This document shows positions 8,169-18,900 of a DNA stretch of 64,000 nucleotides, piece by piece (position 1 is the first letter of the stretch; every line of letters starts with the position of its first letter). The position numbers and the translations under genes were made by a program. Origin of the DNA: Stictocephala bisonia (Eukaryota; Arthropoda; Insecta; Hemiptera; Membracidae); contig JAQJVL010000151.1 in the NCBI GenBank assembly GCA_035578905.1, positions 1,635,001 through 1,699,000 of the forward strand, in the 5' to 3' direction. The notes under the pieces are model-generated. The model worked only from the letters and a program-made list of their open reading frames with translations. It was not told the DNA's origin and ran no database searches.

Positions 8169-8668
8169 TTGGGCAAGTACAGAGTACAGGAAACATTTTT
8201 GATCGTTATTTTTAACATTACAATTCCATGCATAGGGTTTGAAATTTTTTTCGGGGTGGGTATGTAAGAAGAGGCGTACAAAGGTTGAAATTTAACAATA
8301 AACAAATCTAGGCGTAAAACATTTTCTATTACCCACCCACTACCTTGACTTACCCACTTAGCCACGCTTTCTAAAATTTTGTCTGTGGCCTCAGAGTATT
8401 GTACATCTAAAGAATCGGAAGGTAGCAAAGGACGAGTTTTGCCGTGAAAGAAAGGGGTTGTTGAGATTTCTTCGTTGTTAACAATTTTTGTGAATTTAAT
8501 TTGAACCGCGATGTACCATTTTACTCCCCCGAGCCTGTTTAGGTGTTTATTTATTTCAACCATGATTTTATTTTTATGACTAGTAAGTACGTTAAGGAGA
8601 TCAGGGTTGGAAGTGTCAAATTGACGGGAAATGGTGACTAGGTTATCATTAATGGCAAAGGATTCCAT
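8141..8668 (-). CDS. N-terminal segment of the family B DNA polymerase, in a different frame
   Basis: The 175-aa ORF starts at the ATG at 8668. Its segments GGVKWYI, FFHGKTRPLL and LFIVKFQPLYASSYIPTPKK are typical of the region that precedes the exonuclease domain in Polinton/adintovirus polymerases. After about residue 145 the frame stops looking like the family, and the continuation (KCFLYSVLAQ and onwards) is found in the frame of the 5223-8168 ORF, one base back. The break therefore lies at about 8225-8251, which includes a run of seven T on the plus strand (8245-8251). It could be a disabling indel, an assembly error in a homopolymer, or, less likely, programmed -1 frameshifting. Confidence 0.82.
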   Translation of the reverse strand: MESFAINDNLVTISRQFDTSNPDLLNVLTSHKNKIMVEINKHLNRLGGVKWYIAVQIKFTKIVNNEEISTTPFFHGKTRPLLPSDSLDVQYSEATDKILESVAKWVSQGSGWVIENVLRLDLFIVKFQPLYASSYIPTPKKISNPMHGIVMLKITIKNVSCTLYLPNCSLTEIDA

Positions 8669-8888
8669 CTTTGGTAATTAAATTAAACGGAAAATTACAA
8701 ACGTTAATTTACTTTACAAGACAAGCTTGGTAATATTAAGACAAATTCAAAATACCGTACAGAGAACAAAGAATAAAGTATTTATGATGAGAATAATTGT
8801 ATTTAATATCGAGTAAGAGCAAAGTGAAGACACGTCTGATCAGTACGAGCGCAAGAGCAGAAGTGAGAAAGATTGATTGTGTTGGTCG

Positions 8889-8896
8889 TTTATATA
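8889..8896 (-). promoter_or_regulatory. TATA box upstream of the polymerase gene
   Basis: The minus strand reads CCTATATAAACGACC, with TATATAAA at 8889-8896, about 220 nt upstream of the polymerase ATG. A transcription start near 8860 would give a leader of roughly 190 nt. Confidence 0.45.
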
Positions 8897-8930
8897 GGGA
8901 TGGTAGGGGGCAATTAGGTCACGCACCTGT

Positions 8931-9140
8931 TCAGACATGAAAATCCGATTACGTAATCCCATGTAGATTCAGACATGAAACTCTGATTACGTCATCCTGT
9001 GTGGTAACGGAAGCAGATGTGATAACAGCCACGAGTTGACCTTTGAGGTCAGTGTTACATTAATCAGCACAGCATGGACGCTCCACGTGCATATCAACCA
9101 CATGCTAACCTTAGAGGTCAAGTGATGTGATAACAGCGAT
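8931..9140. repeat. Short direct repeats upstream of the polymerase promoter
   Basis: TTCAGACATGAAA followed by a TCCGATTACGTAATCC-like block occurs twice about 39 bp apart (from about 8931 and 8970). GATGTGATAACAGC occurs at about 9016 and again at about 9125, and GAGGTCA occurs twice. These may be binding sites or part of the element's terminal region. Confidence 0.5.
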
Positions 9141-9159
9141 AAAGCCCGGCCATGAAATA

Positions 9160-9735
9160 TTGCGTTTGTTATGGTGTATATTGCCACAAAGTAGCAATGC
9201 CCTGCGCATGCGTCACCCGCGCACAGCTGATGCCGCCAGGTCCGCTCCGATCGACGTTGCCGCTAGGGGCGCTGCGATCACGTCAGCCACATAGAGTATT
9301 GCATTTATTATAGTGTATGGAATATTAAATTTGTTATAGTGTATATATGAAATAATCCACAGAGTAACAACGCGCATGCGCGCCCGACCAGCAGACGACG
9401 CGTGCATCATAGGCTAAGAGCGTACGACAGTCGCCGGAAGTACCCGAAGGGAAAGACCGCCATCTTGGATCCGGTCGTCATCTTTTTACATTTATTATAG
9501 CGTATTTTATATAGTATAACAAGGGAAAGACCTCCATCTTGGCTGAGGGAATTTTGGGAGGGAATTTTCCCACGGGGTGTGAGTTGGCGCGGGATGGAAA
9601 AGACGTCATATTGGACAAAAAAAGTGAATTTTATATAGTATAACATGGAAAAAGAGAGGTTAAGAGTGTATTTTATATAGTATAAGAAGGTTAACAGTGA
9701 ATTTTATATAGTATGATGTGGGAATTTGGAGGGAA
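9160..9735. repeat. Cluster of short dispersed motifs (GCGCATGCG, TTTTATATAGTATAA, CCATCTTGG)
   Basis: GCGCATGCG occurs near 9203 and 9370, each after a TTTATTATAGTGTA-like stretch. TTTTATATAGTATAA or a close variant occurs four times between about 9506 and 9717. CGCCATCTTGGATCCGG (near 9461) and CCTCCATCTTGG (near 9530) also lie here. No gene is visible. The block could be the terminal region of the Polinton or a separate element. Confidence 0.5.
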
Positions 9736-9845
9736 ATTTGGCGGGAAATGGAAATTTGAGGTTAGGAAAAGTGAGGTTAGGAAATTTGGCGGGAAATGGA
9801 GGTTAGGAAAAGTGAGGTTAGGAAATTTGGCGGGAAATGGGCGCC
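9713..9845. repeat. Purine-rich direct repeats (GGCGGGAAATGG / AGTGAGGTTAGGAAA)
   Basis: The words TTTGGCGGGAAATGG and GAGGTTAGGAAAAGTGAGG alternate about three times. GGCGGGAAA resembles an E2F-type site, but the repetition rather than the motif is what can be supported. Confidence 0.55.
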
Positions 9846-9920
9846 GCCATCTTGGATCCGGTTCCGGCCGCCATCTTGGATCCGGTCACGTGACCGCTCT
9901 CGACCAATCAGAGGCCAGAA
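9840..9920 (+). promoter_or_regulatory. Promoter-like cluster: two YY1-type sites, E-box palindrome, CCAAT box
   Basis: CCGCCATCTTGGATCCGG occurs twice (about 9845 and 9870); its complement, CCAAGATGGCGG, matches the YY1/Pho consensus. Then follow the 12-bp palindrome GGTCACGTGACC (about 9885) and GACCAATCAGAGG (about 9901), a CCAAT box. The cluster precedes the dispersed repeat at 9990-10195 and may be its promoter region. Confidence 0.45.
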
Positions 9921-9989
9921 AAGTGAGCCTTGCTCCCGTACTTCTTATCTACTTGCTTCATATAGTATTTCTTGTTTTTGAGTGTAATT

Positions 9990-10195
9990 TTGATATTGTG
10001 GCCTTCTGTCTGATATTCTTAATTAATTATTTCTTTTTTTAAATAAATAGTTATTTTTCCGCTCAGCTGCCGAGTTGTGATTTAACCCTCCAAGTGCCGC
10101 CCGTGATCCTATCGCTTGTCTGGACTTGAGCCACCCCCCGGTACAGCACGAGTTCTTTTTTTTTTTTTTTAAAGGGGTGAGTCTCATGACTACCA
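9990..10195 (+). repeat. Dispersed repeat, copy 1, ending in a hairpin
   Basis: This stretch is clearly similar to 41990-42210. Shared words include TGTGGCCTTCTG, GCTCAGCTGCCGAGT, ACCCTCCAA, TGCC.CCCGTGATCC and ATCGCT, and both copies end in TCTCA. Near the end GAGCCACCCC pairs imperfectly with GGGGTGAGTCTC, separated here by a poly-T run. Two copies 32 kb apart in the same orientation mark a mobile repeat, perhaps the end of an LTR. The family is not recognised. Confidence 0.6.
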
Positions 10196-10740
10196 CAAGT
10201 CGTAAAGAGAACGTTATTATTCTTAATACTTTTCACTACTGGTTTGGTTACCACAACCCATACAGAATATTTGATCATCCAATAACCCTTTCTCCAATCT
10301 ACCACTGCCGACTACAACAAGTTGTGCAGAGAACGCTGGTCTTCATATATTGGTTCTTCCTATAATCTCCTCTCCAATCTACCACTGTTGACTACCACGA
10401 GTCATATAGATAATGTTGGTTATCCTATAACCTCCTATTCTATGTATCACTGCCGACTACAAAAATTTGTTTAGAGAGTACGTTGGCCATCCTATAACCG
10501 CCGAACCAATCTACTACAACTGGATACCACAACGCGTGCAGAAAACGTTGGTTATTCTATGAATCTCTCACAAGCTACCACAAGCCGTGCAGAAAACGTC
10601 GGTCATTCTATAAATCCCTCATCAATCTTCCACAACCAGCTACCACAAGCTGTGCAGAAAACGTTGGTCATTTTCAATCATCACAATTGACAACCATATA
10701 CCATGTAGAGAAAGTTGGTTGTCGTAATACCTATCACCAC
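10187..10740. repeat. Degenerate tandem repeat, unit about 50-78 bp
   Basis: The motif CTACCACAAG.CGTGCAGA followed by AACGTTGGTCAT and CCTATAACC recurs about nine times with variable spacing (near 10187, 10249, 10310, 10388, 10455, 10521, 10574, 10641 and 10690). The copies have diverged strongly, so this is an old array. It contains no gene. Confidence 0.7.
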
Positions 10741-12040
10741 TGGAGTACGTAAAGAAAGAGAAATTTAGTCATCTTATAATTGCTCACTGTTTGTCCGGAG
10801 CAAGTCAAGCATTGATGGTATAATTTCCCAACACAACATTATTTAATTACATTAAATCCTCCTTACAAAAAAGATACATATCAAAGTAGACTTTAATGGT
10901 TTACTAAAGTGTTTCATGCCTTGACGTTACTAAAATTAACCGTCCTCTATTTAGAATAATTGGAAACAATAAAAATGAAAGTAGCATTAAGGGACCACGT
11001 CAGGTTTCAGTGGCAGCGATAAGACAAGAACAGCCACCGGCAAGTGGGTGTGGAGTCTGGGGTTATCTCACGACGAACCTGCCCTGAATGTTGCGAGCCC
11101 ATGATCCTAGCTGTGGCCTTTTACAGATGATTTTATCAGACCGAACTGTATTTTAAATTTCAAAAATCATTGACTTGTTCTCATTTAATTAGAGCACTTC
11201 ATAGATGAACTTGAATAGTTTTCAGTTTTACAATAAAGATAAATTTGAACTTATTATTTAGTAAATAGTAATATTATATTATGTAGCGTTTCTAACTAAA
11301 GTAAACGTATTGCAGAATCAGAACATTTATTTCATCATTTGCAAGAATGGGAAATATCCACTATGATTACTTAATCCTGCCATTATCTGATTCCATAATA
11401 TACTAAAGCAATCAATTTTAATTACTCGTGTCGTTAACTTTGAATACATAGTTGATCTCCGAATTATTGAGAACAGTTAAAATAGATTTAAATATAACAC
11501 ATGCAAACAACTGATACACCAATCGTAAAAAATAATAACTAGCATTACAAACAAAAACTCACTCACATTGTATCACGTTAAACTATGAGTACTACTAGAT
11601 GTTGCCCATAACACATGAACAAGTAATGTATCGTAGTTGTAATGTAAACTAGTAGGTGGATACATTATGCACTTAAACATTAGTTGTGTAATTTAATTAT
11701 GTACTATGTGTTATATTAATATTTATGTGTGATATTTATTTAAAAGAAAATATCTTTAGACACATATATCTTTAGACACATATATATTTAGACACATATA
11801 TCTTTAGACACATATAAATTTACTTCATGTATTATTATTCAGGTTAGGAAACAATTTGTTTCGAAGAGTATGTAAATAAACTCGACTGAGAGCCTTATAC
11901 AAACAAATTGCCCAAAAATATTGAAATTCCACCGATATTTGTGCCAAACAACCAAAACTTGTGTCAGAGTACAATATTTTTATGCATAAAAAAAATTGTA
12001 ATCATCTTCACTTTTGGTTTACCCACCAAACTACCCGCCA
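10741..12040. other. AT-rich DNA with no gene; one small 16-bp tandem repeat
   Basis: I see no gene or recognisable element. At 11751-11816 the 16-bp unit ATATCTTTAGACACAT is repeated about four times. Position 11000-11120 is slightly more GC-rich but not recognisable. Confidence 0.5.
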
Positions 12041-12044
12041 TTAC

Positions 12045-12275
12045 TTACTACATATGGTGGTATTGACCCACCCCCCGTCCCTTACACCGTGCGGTGGTAT
12101 TGACCCACCCATCATCCCTTACATGCGGTGGTATTGACTAACCCACCTATTCTACACGCCCTGTGGTAATGGCCCACTCTTGCACGTTTGGTGGAATCGA
12201 CCCATACCCACTCTTCCACGTATGCTGATAGTGACCCACCCACCCACGGCACATCTTAACGGGTCCACCCACTCA
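12045..12275. repeat. Degenerate minisatellite (GGTGGTATTGACCCACCC type)
   Basis: About six imperfect copies of a roughly 40-bp unit containing GGTGGTATTGACCCACCC. On the complementary strand the core reads GGGTGGGTCAATACCACC, which is shared with the second 36-bp minisatellite at 47.7-49.0 kb. A related pair of fragments lies at about 13290-13310 and 13389-13411. Confidence 0.6.
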
Positions 12276-15200
12276 GGTCACATAGCTTTTATCAGTTGTT
12301 GGGTTTGAAGGACATTTATCTTTAGGAGTCCCTACTCAAATACTTGGATAAATAAGCGATGTTTTTTTTTTTTTCTTTTGAGAAGGTATTAGTTTTTCCA
12401 AGATTTATATTTGACTTCTCGTGATTTAAAATATTCAATGTACTTATATAATTGATCTGGCTTGAAAACTCTGCGTAACATTGCTTGTTTATAGAAACTG
12501 TAACAGAATTAATGATCAAAGCAAGGAGGGGTAATTAGCTGATTGGCTTCATCGCCATTAATCCATTACTGGGAGCGAAAGGCAAGAGAAGTTTGCTGTA
12601 ACTTGGCCGAACCGACACATCCACACCCACACCTGTATTTCTTTGATGATTCTTTTGTTATGAGTTGAAATGTATTTAGTCTAAATATACCTAATTTTAC
12701 TAAATAACATTCCTTTTTTTATATAGTGTAATTTAACTCCAAATACTTAAACCCTTTCTATTAAATCAGTTCCCAGCATACAACAACTCGGAACTGTTGT
12801 TCTATAGGTTAAAATACCTGTAGAAATGATGCATTCATATTTTGTGAACACTTTTCATATTTTCGTATATTTTTACGATTATTAATATCAAATAAAAATC
12901 ATATTATTCGTTCATAAATTACAATATAATGAACCGATTTGCAATTGTAAATCAGGAATTACTTCTTTTATGGACTTGAATGGTTTGTGCGTGGGTGAGT
13001 AGTCCTTGTCATACAAGACCATTTTAAAACTTTTAATACAAATAATGAAGAGTTAAAATGACAATCTTAAAACTACAGACAAGAAACATAAATTAGAAAC
13101 GAGATTTTTTTAAATTTTACAACTGCCATAAAAATGTATATCCTTAAAATACCTTTTCAATTAGTTTAGAAGGGAATCATAAGGAATTACATTTATGATT
13201 CTAAACAGGAAATTGTATATATATATATATATATCCATACACGCATACATACTCACTCACATATACTTCACTTACACTTGTATTGACCCACCCACCCACC
13301 CTGTTAGGTTATATTAGTTGAGTCTATGTTTGTTCCATCCTATAAGATACACTCATATTAAACGGTTGGTTGATTGACATATCAATACAGTGGTATTGAT
13401 TGACCCACCCAGAAAATTATCTGTAGGTGTTTGCAACAACGAACGAATGATTCTATGGAATCTTTTTAACAAAAATTATTTGATAGTAAGTTATTAGGAA
13501 TATTTTAATGAATCAACTTACGGTACTAGAATACTTTTATCTTTTTATATTAACATTGCTTTCATCATTACATAGAAAGCATTCATTTGTCGTATAAGAA
13601 AGCGAATAAAATGTTTGATAACTACATAACAATAATTCAGAGTCATTCTAACTCCCGTAACTCTAACTCCAGTTGGCATTCAGTGAAAATGTTTACACAT
13701 CTGTAATTTATAGCACAACGTAATAAAAGTAACTAACATAGTTGGTTTTATTGGAAATAACTCCAAATTTCTTTGAAAATCGAATTGAAGATTTAATTCT
13801 TTACGCCGTCTTTTATTATAAAGAATATATGTGGTAGTTTTATGTCAAGCTAGAATTATTGTCTTATAGAACTTTTAATAGCCTACCTTGGATAGTATGT
13901 AATCAGTAATTTAGTATAACACAATCTTGTTGTTTATCTAAAATTGTTAGATTAACATTTTATCTGAAATTCTGTTTAAAGAATATAAAAGATTATAAAA
14001 AGGAATTCAAATTATGTTTTCATAAAAGTATGATTTGTTGTTCTTTTTTAATGTAATTTTTTTTGTCAAGACTTTTGTGAGTGTGGTGGGAATAGATCTC
14101 ATCCTAGAAACTAAATTTTAATTTCTTTACCAACAAATTTGACTGTGGATCCCGTATTTTTACGGATTAGCGTAACTTCTGAAAATGCGGATCGATGTTT
14201 TACGTTTGTTAGATAGCCTATTGAGTATTAATACGGATTCTGGTAATCTAAATTGTCTTTAGTGATGTTAGTGAGCCGTTTCACAGCTAGAATGTGCATA
14301 CTGTACCGTTTTTGCTAGAATGATTGAGTTGTAGCCGCTAGACTTCACTGCTATTATCTGCACGTTTCAGAACCATTATTTAGTGATTGGACAATATTGC
14401 CAAGTGTAAATAGAGCATGTAAATAAAAAACAAGTATTTTATTAGTACTTATTTTACTTAGTTTTGTTTGAATAGGGCAAGAAAATTATGGTCAAAATTA
14501 TTTTGTATGATCAATTAACCTTGGTTTGATTTTTTAATATTTTTTTTATTAAAACACTATTACTAAAATACTGATATTATGAGATGAAAAAATGAGATTT
14601 TTAATTGTACACTGATAAAAAGAAAAATAAATATAGAATCCAGACATGCAAGTAGCATTTTTCTATGTTTTAATGGTTTTAAATCTATGAATTTTTAAAA
14701 AGTGCCAAAAAATGGCCAGCATTCTTGAAATGGCTTACGGATTAGGACCAGAACTCAAAGTGAAGGGAAATTGTCAAACCACGTAAAACAATTTTATATT
14801 ATGTATGCATGTCTTGGAAATCATAACTACAATCATATGAAAAAATAATGAAGTTTTGTTAAACTATTTATTTCTAATCGTTAAGTGATGGAACGTTCAC
14901 TAAACCTATAATAAATATTTCAATCTGCATGATACAGATTGACACCTTAATCCGTCACATATACACACAATTTTAAGCCCACAAAATACAGCAAAATCGG
15001 TCAAGAAAGCCATCGAATTGCACCAATGTCCATCACATTATTGTAATAAAACACACTAACCAAACGTAAAATACTGTCTGTGAGTGACGTCCTCAGTTTA
15101 CTTAAGTTATGATGGTTCAACATGAGTGACTGCTCTTGTATGTAAATGATGTTCAGCTTTACTATAAATAAATCTCATAACGGGAAGTAATTGTAAAAGT

Positions 15201-15920
15201 TTGCTTTACTAATTATTTAACTCAATATGATACATTCAAACTTTTGTTATTTAAATACTAAAATCCTGTAATACTATAGTGGAAAAGTAACTATTAATCT
15301 GTGTAAGTTTATATTTTTATTTTATAATTAAAAAAAGTAATTGATTGAGAAGTGATTTTGTAGATCAGTTAGAGAAACACAGAGTTCATAATTATAGCTG
15401 ATTTACCTCTACTCAAGCAATGTTACTTCTGGTAGTATATTATTGCAGTTTCATTAGACTTCATTCACCAACCCAGCAGGCTCAGTGGGGTGATAAACGT
15501 GTGTCCTAAAACAGTTCAGTTCGGAAGAAAAGAACTAGCCTAGTCTTGAGGCACTCTTCTCTAAAAACCCCATTTTAATATTTCCTTTAATAAACCCGCT
15601 AATTAAATGTATTCATTATGGTGTTATAAGTCCGGGAGATAAAAAAGAATAAGGATGTTTGTCACTAATAATGATCCTCCACGATCACGTAACTCTTTTC
15701 CTTAATTTTCCTCTTTTAGTCAGTACTTGGATTAAGGTATAAACTAATAAATATGTAAGTTATGTTTACGAAGGGAACTCTCAAAATATTCGAATAAAGT
15801 TCTTCTTCTATTTACCCAGATATATCAAAGACTTACTTATAAAATGTAATTTTACTACCTGACTTAATTATTAATTTGAGGTTGGTTCCGTGTAGGAAAG
15901 TCACCAAAGTATACGTATGT
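12276..15920. other. AT-rich DNA without recognisable genes
   Basis: No ORF with coding character was seen on either strand. The stretch includes a short (TA)n run near 13217 and scattered GACCCACCCACC motifs near 13285-13411. Nothing else could be named. Confidence 0.5.
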
Positions 15921-15929
15921 GGTGAAGGT

Positions 15930-18900
15930 TATTACTACCGTACGTGAATGTGTAGGTAGGAGGGTTATTACTACGGTACGTGTATATGTAGGTAGGAGGG
16001 TTATTACTACGGTACGTGTATGTGTAGATGGAAAGGTTATTACTACCGTACGTGTATGTGTAGATGGGAGGACTATTACCACCTTACGTGTATGTGTAGG
16101 TAGGAGGGTTATTACTACGGTACGTGTATATGTAGGTAGGAGGGTTATTACCACCTTACGTGTATGTGTAGGTAGGAGGGTTATTACTACGGTACGTGTA
16201 TGTGCAGGTAGGAAGGTTATTACTACCGTACATGTATGTGTAGGTAGGAGGGTTATTACTACGGTACGTGTATATGTAAGTAGGAGGGTTATTACTACGG
16301 TACGTGTATGTGTAGATGGGAAGGTTATTACTACCGTACGTGTATGTGTAGATGGGAGGACTATTACAACCTTACGTGTATGTGTAGGTAGGAGGGTTAT
16401 TACTACGGTACGTGTATGTGTAGGTAGGAGGGTTATTACTACCGTACGTGTATGTGTAGGTAGGAGGGTTATTACTACGGTACATGTATATGTAGGTAAG
16501 AGGGTTATTACCACCTTACGTGTATGTGTAGATGGGAAGGTTATTACTAAGGTACGTGTATGTGTAGATGGGAGGACCATTACCAACTTACGTGTATGTG
16601 TAGATGGGAATGTTATTACTACCGTACGTGTATGTGTAGGTAGGAGGGTTATTACTACAGTACGTGTATGTGTAGATGGGAGGACTATTACCAACTTACG
16701 TGTATGTGTAGATGGGAAGGTTATTACTACCGTACGTGTATGTGTAGGTAGGAGGGTTATTACTACGGTACGTGTATATGTAGGTAGGAGGGTTATTACT
16801 ACAGTACGTGTATGTGTAGATGGGAGGACTATTACCAACTTACGTGTATGTGTAGATGGGAATATTATTACTACCGTACGTGTATGTGTAGGTAGGAGGG
16901 TTATTACTACCGTACGTGTATGTGTAGGTGGGAGGGTTATTACTACAGTACGTGTATGTGTAGATGGGAGGACTATTACCAACTTACGTGTATGTGTAGA
17001 TGGGAATGTTATTACTACCGTACGTGTATGTGTAGGTAGGAAGGTTATTACTACCGTACGTGTATGTGTAGGTGGGAGGACTATTACCACATTACGTGTA
17101 TGTGTAGGTGGGAAGGTTATTACTACCGTACGTGTATGTGTAGGTAGGAGGGTTATTACTATCTTACGTGTATGTGTAGGTAGGAGGGTTATTACTAACG
17201 TACGTGTATGTGTAGATGGGAAGGTTATTACTACCGTACGTGTATGTGTAGGTAGGAGGGTTATTACTACGGTACGTGTATATGTAGGTAGGAGGGTTAT
17301 TACTACGTTACGTGTATGTGTAGGTAGGAGGGTTATTACTACCGTACGTGTATGTGTAGATGGGAATGTTATTACTACCGTACGTGTATGTGTAGGTAGG
17401 AGGGTTATTACTACCGTACGTGTATGTGTAGGTGGGAGGACCATTACCACCTTACGTGTATGTGTAGATAGGAGGATTATTACTACCGTACGTGTATGTG
17501 TAGGTGGGAGGACTATTACCACATTACGTGTATGTGTAGGTGGGAAGGTTATTACTACCGTACGTGTATGTGTAGGTAGAAGGGTTATTACTACCTTACG
17601 TGTATGTGTAGGTAGGAGGGTTATTACTACCGTACGTGTATGTGTAGATGGGAAGGTTATTACTACCGTACGTGTATGTGTAGGTAAGAGGGTTATTACT
17701 ACGGTACGTGTATATGTAGGTAGGAGGGTTATTACTATGGTACGTGTATGTGTATATGGGAAGGTTATTACTACCGTACGTCTATGTGTAGGTAGGAGGG
17801 TTATTACTACAGTACGTGTATGTGTAGATGGGAGGACTATTACCAACTTACGTGTATTTGTAGATGGGAATGTTATTACTACCGTACGTGTATGTGTCGG
17901 TAGGAGGGTTATTACTACCGTACGTGTATGTGTAGGTAGGAGGGTTATTACTACCGTACGTGTATGTGTAGGTGGGAGGACTATTACCACCTTACGTGTA
18001 TGTGTAGATGGGAAGGTTATTACTACCGTACGTGTATGTGTAGGTAGGAGGGTTATTACTACGGTACGTGTATATGTAGGTAGGAGGGTTATTACTACAG
18101 TACGTGTATGTGTAGATGGGAAGGATATTACTACCGTACGTGTATGTGTAGATGGGAGGACTATTACCACCTTACGTGTATGTGTATATGGGAAGGTTAT
18201 TACTACGGTACGTGTATGTGTAGGTGGGAGGACTATTAACACCTTACGTGTATGTGTAGATTGGAAGGTTATTACTACCATACGTGTATGTGTAGGTAGG
18301 AGGGTTATTACTACGGTACATGTATGTGTAGATGGGAAGGTTATTACTACCGTACGTGTATGTGTAGATGGGAGGGTTATTACTACCGTACGTGTATATG
18401 TAGGTAGGAGGGATATTACTACGGTACGTGTATGTGTAAATGGGAAGGTTATTACTACCGTACGTGTATGTGTAGATGGGAGGGTTATTACTACCGTACG
18501 TTTATATGTAGGTAGGAGGGTTATTACTACGGTACGTGTATGTGTAGATGGGAAGGTTATTACTACCATACGTGTATGTGTAGATGGGAAGGTTATTACT
18601 ACCATACGTGTATATGTAGGTAGGAAGGTTATTACCACCTTACGTGTGTGTGTAGATGGGAAGGTTATTACTACCGTACGTGTATATGTAGGTAGGAGGG
18701 TTATTACTACGGTACGTGTATGTGTAGATGGGAAGGTTATTACTACCGTACGTGTATGTGTAGATGGGAGGGTTATTACTACCGTACGTGTATATGTAGG
18801 TAGGAGGGTTATTACTACGGTACGTGTATGTGTAGATGGGAAGGTTATTACTACCGTACGTGTATGTGTAGATGCGAGGGTTATTACTACCGTACGTGTA

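Larger units (their letters stand above)
1..8900 (-). mobile_element. Polinton/Maverick-type (adintovirus-like) element, left part outside the window
   Basis: Seven minus-strand genes lie in a row with little space between them: polymerase, integrase, ATPase, 323-aa protein, fibre-like protein, PLA2 protein and protease. Together the protein-primed polymerase, retroviral-type integrase, A32-like ATPase and adenain-like protease define Polintons/adintoviruses. The major and minor capsid genes are not in the window and would be expected left of position 1. The terminal inverted repeat cannot be identified because only one side is present. The right limit given is the promoter upstream of the polymerase; the true end may reach about 9.4 to 10 kb. 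Only the polymerase shows an obvious break, so this looks like a fairly recent insertion. Confidence 0.88.

Noticed and set aside
8245..8251. Classical -1 ribosomal frameshift signal in the polymerase
   Set aside because: The A-run on the minus strand is preceded by G in the zero frame, so it does not fit X XXY YYZ, and the family-like sequence seems to continue in the first frame slightly past it; an indel is the simpler explanation.
9407..10305. Small ORFs around 9.4-10.3 kb
   Set aside because: They lie in repeat-motif clusters and poly-T; the translations show no domain and overlap on both strands.
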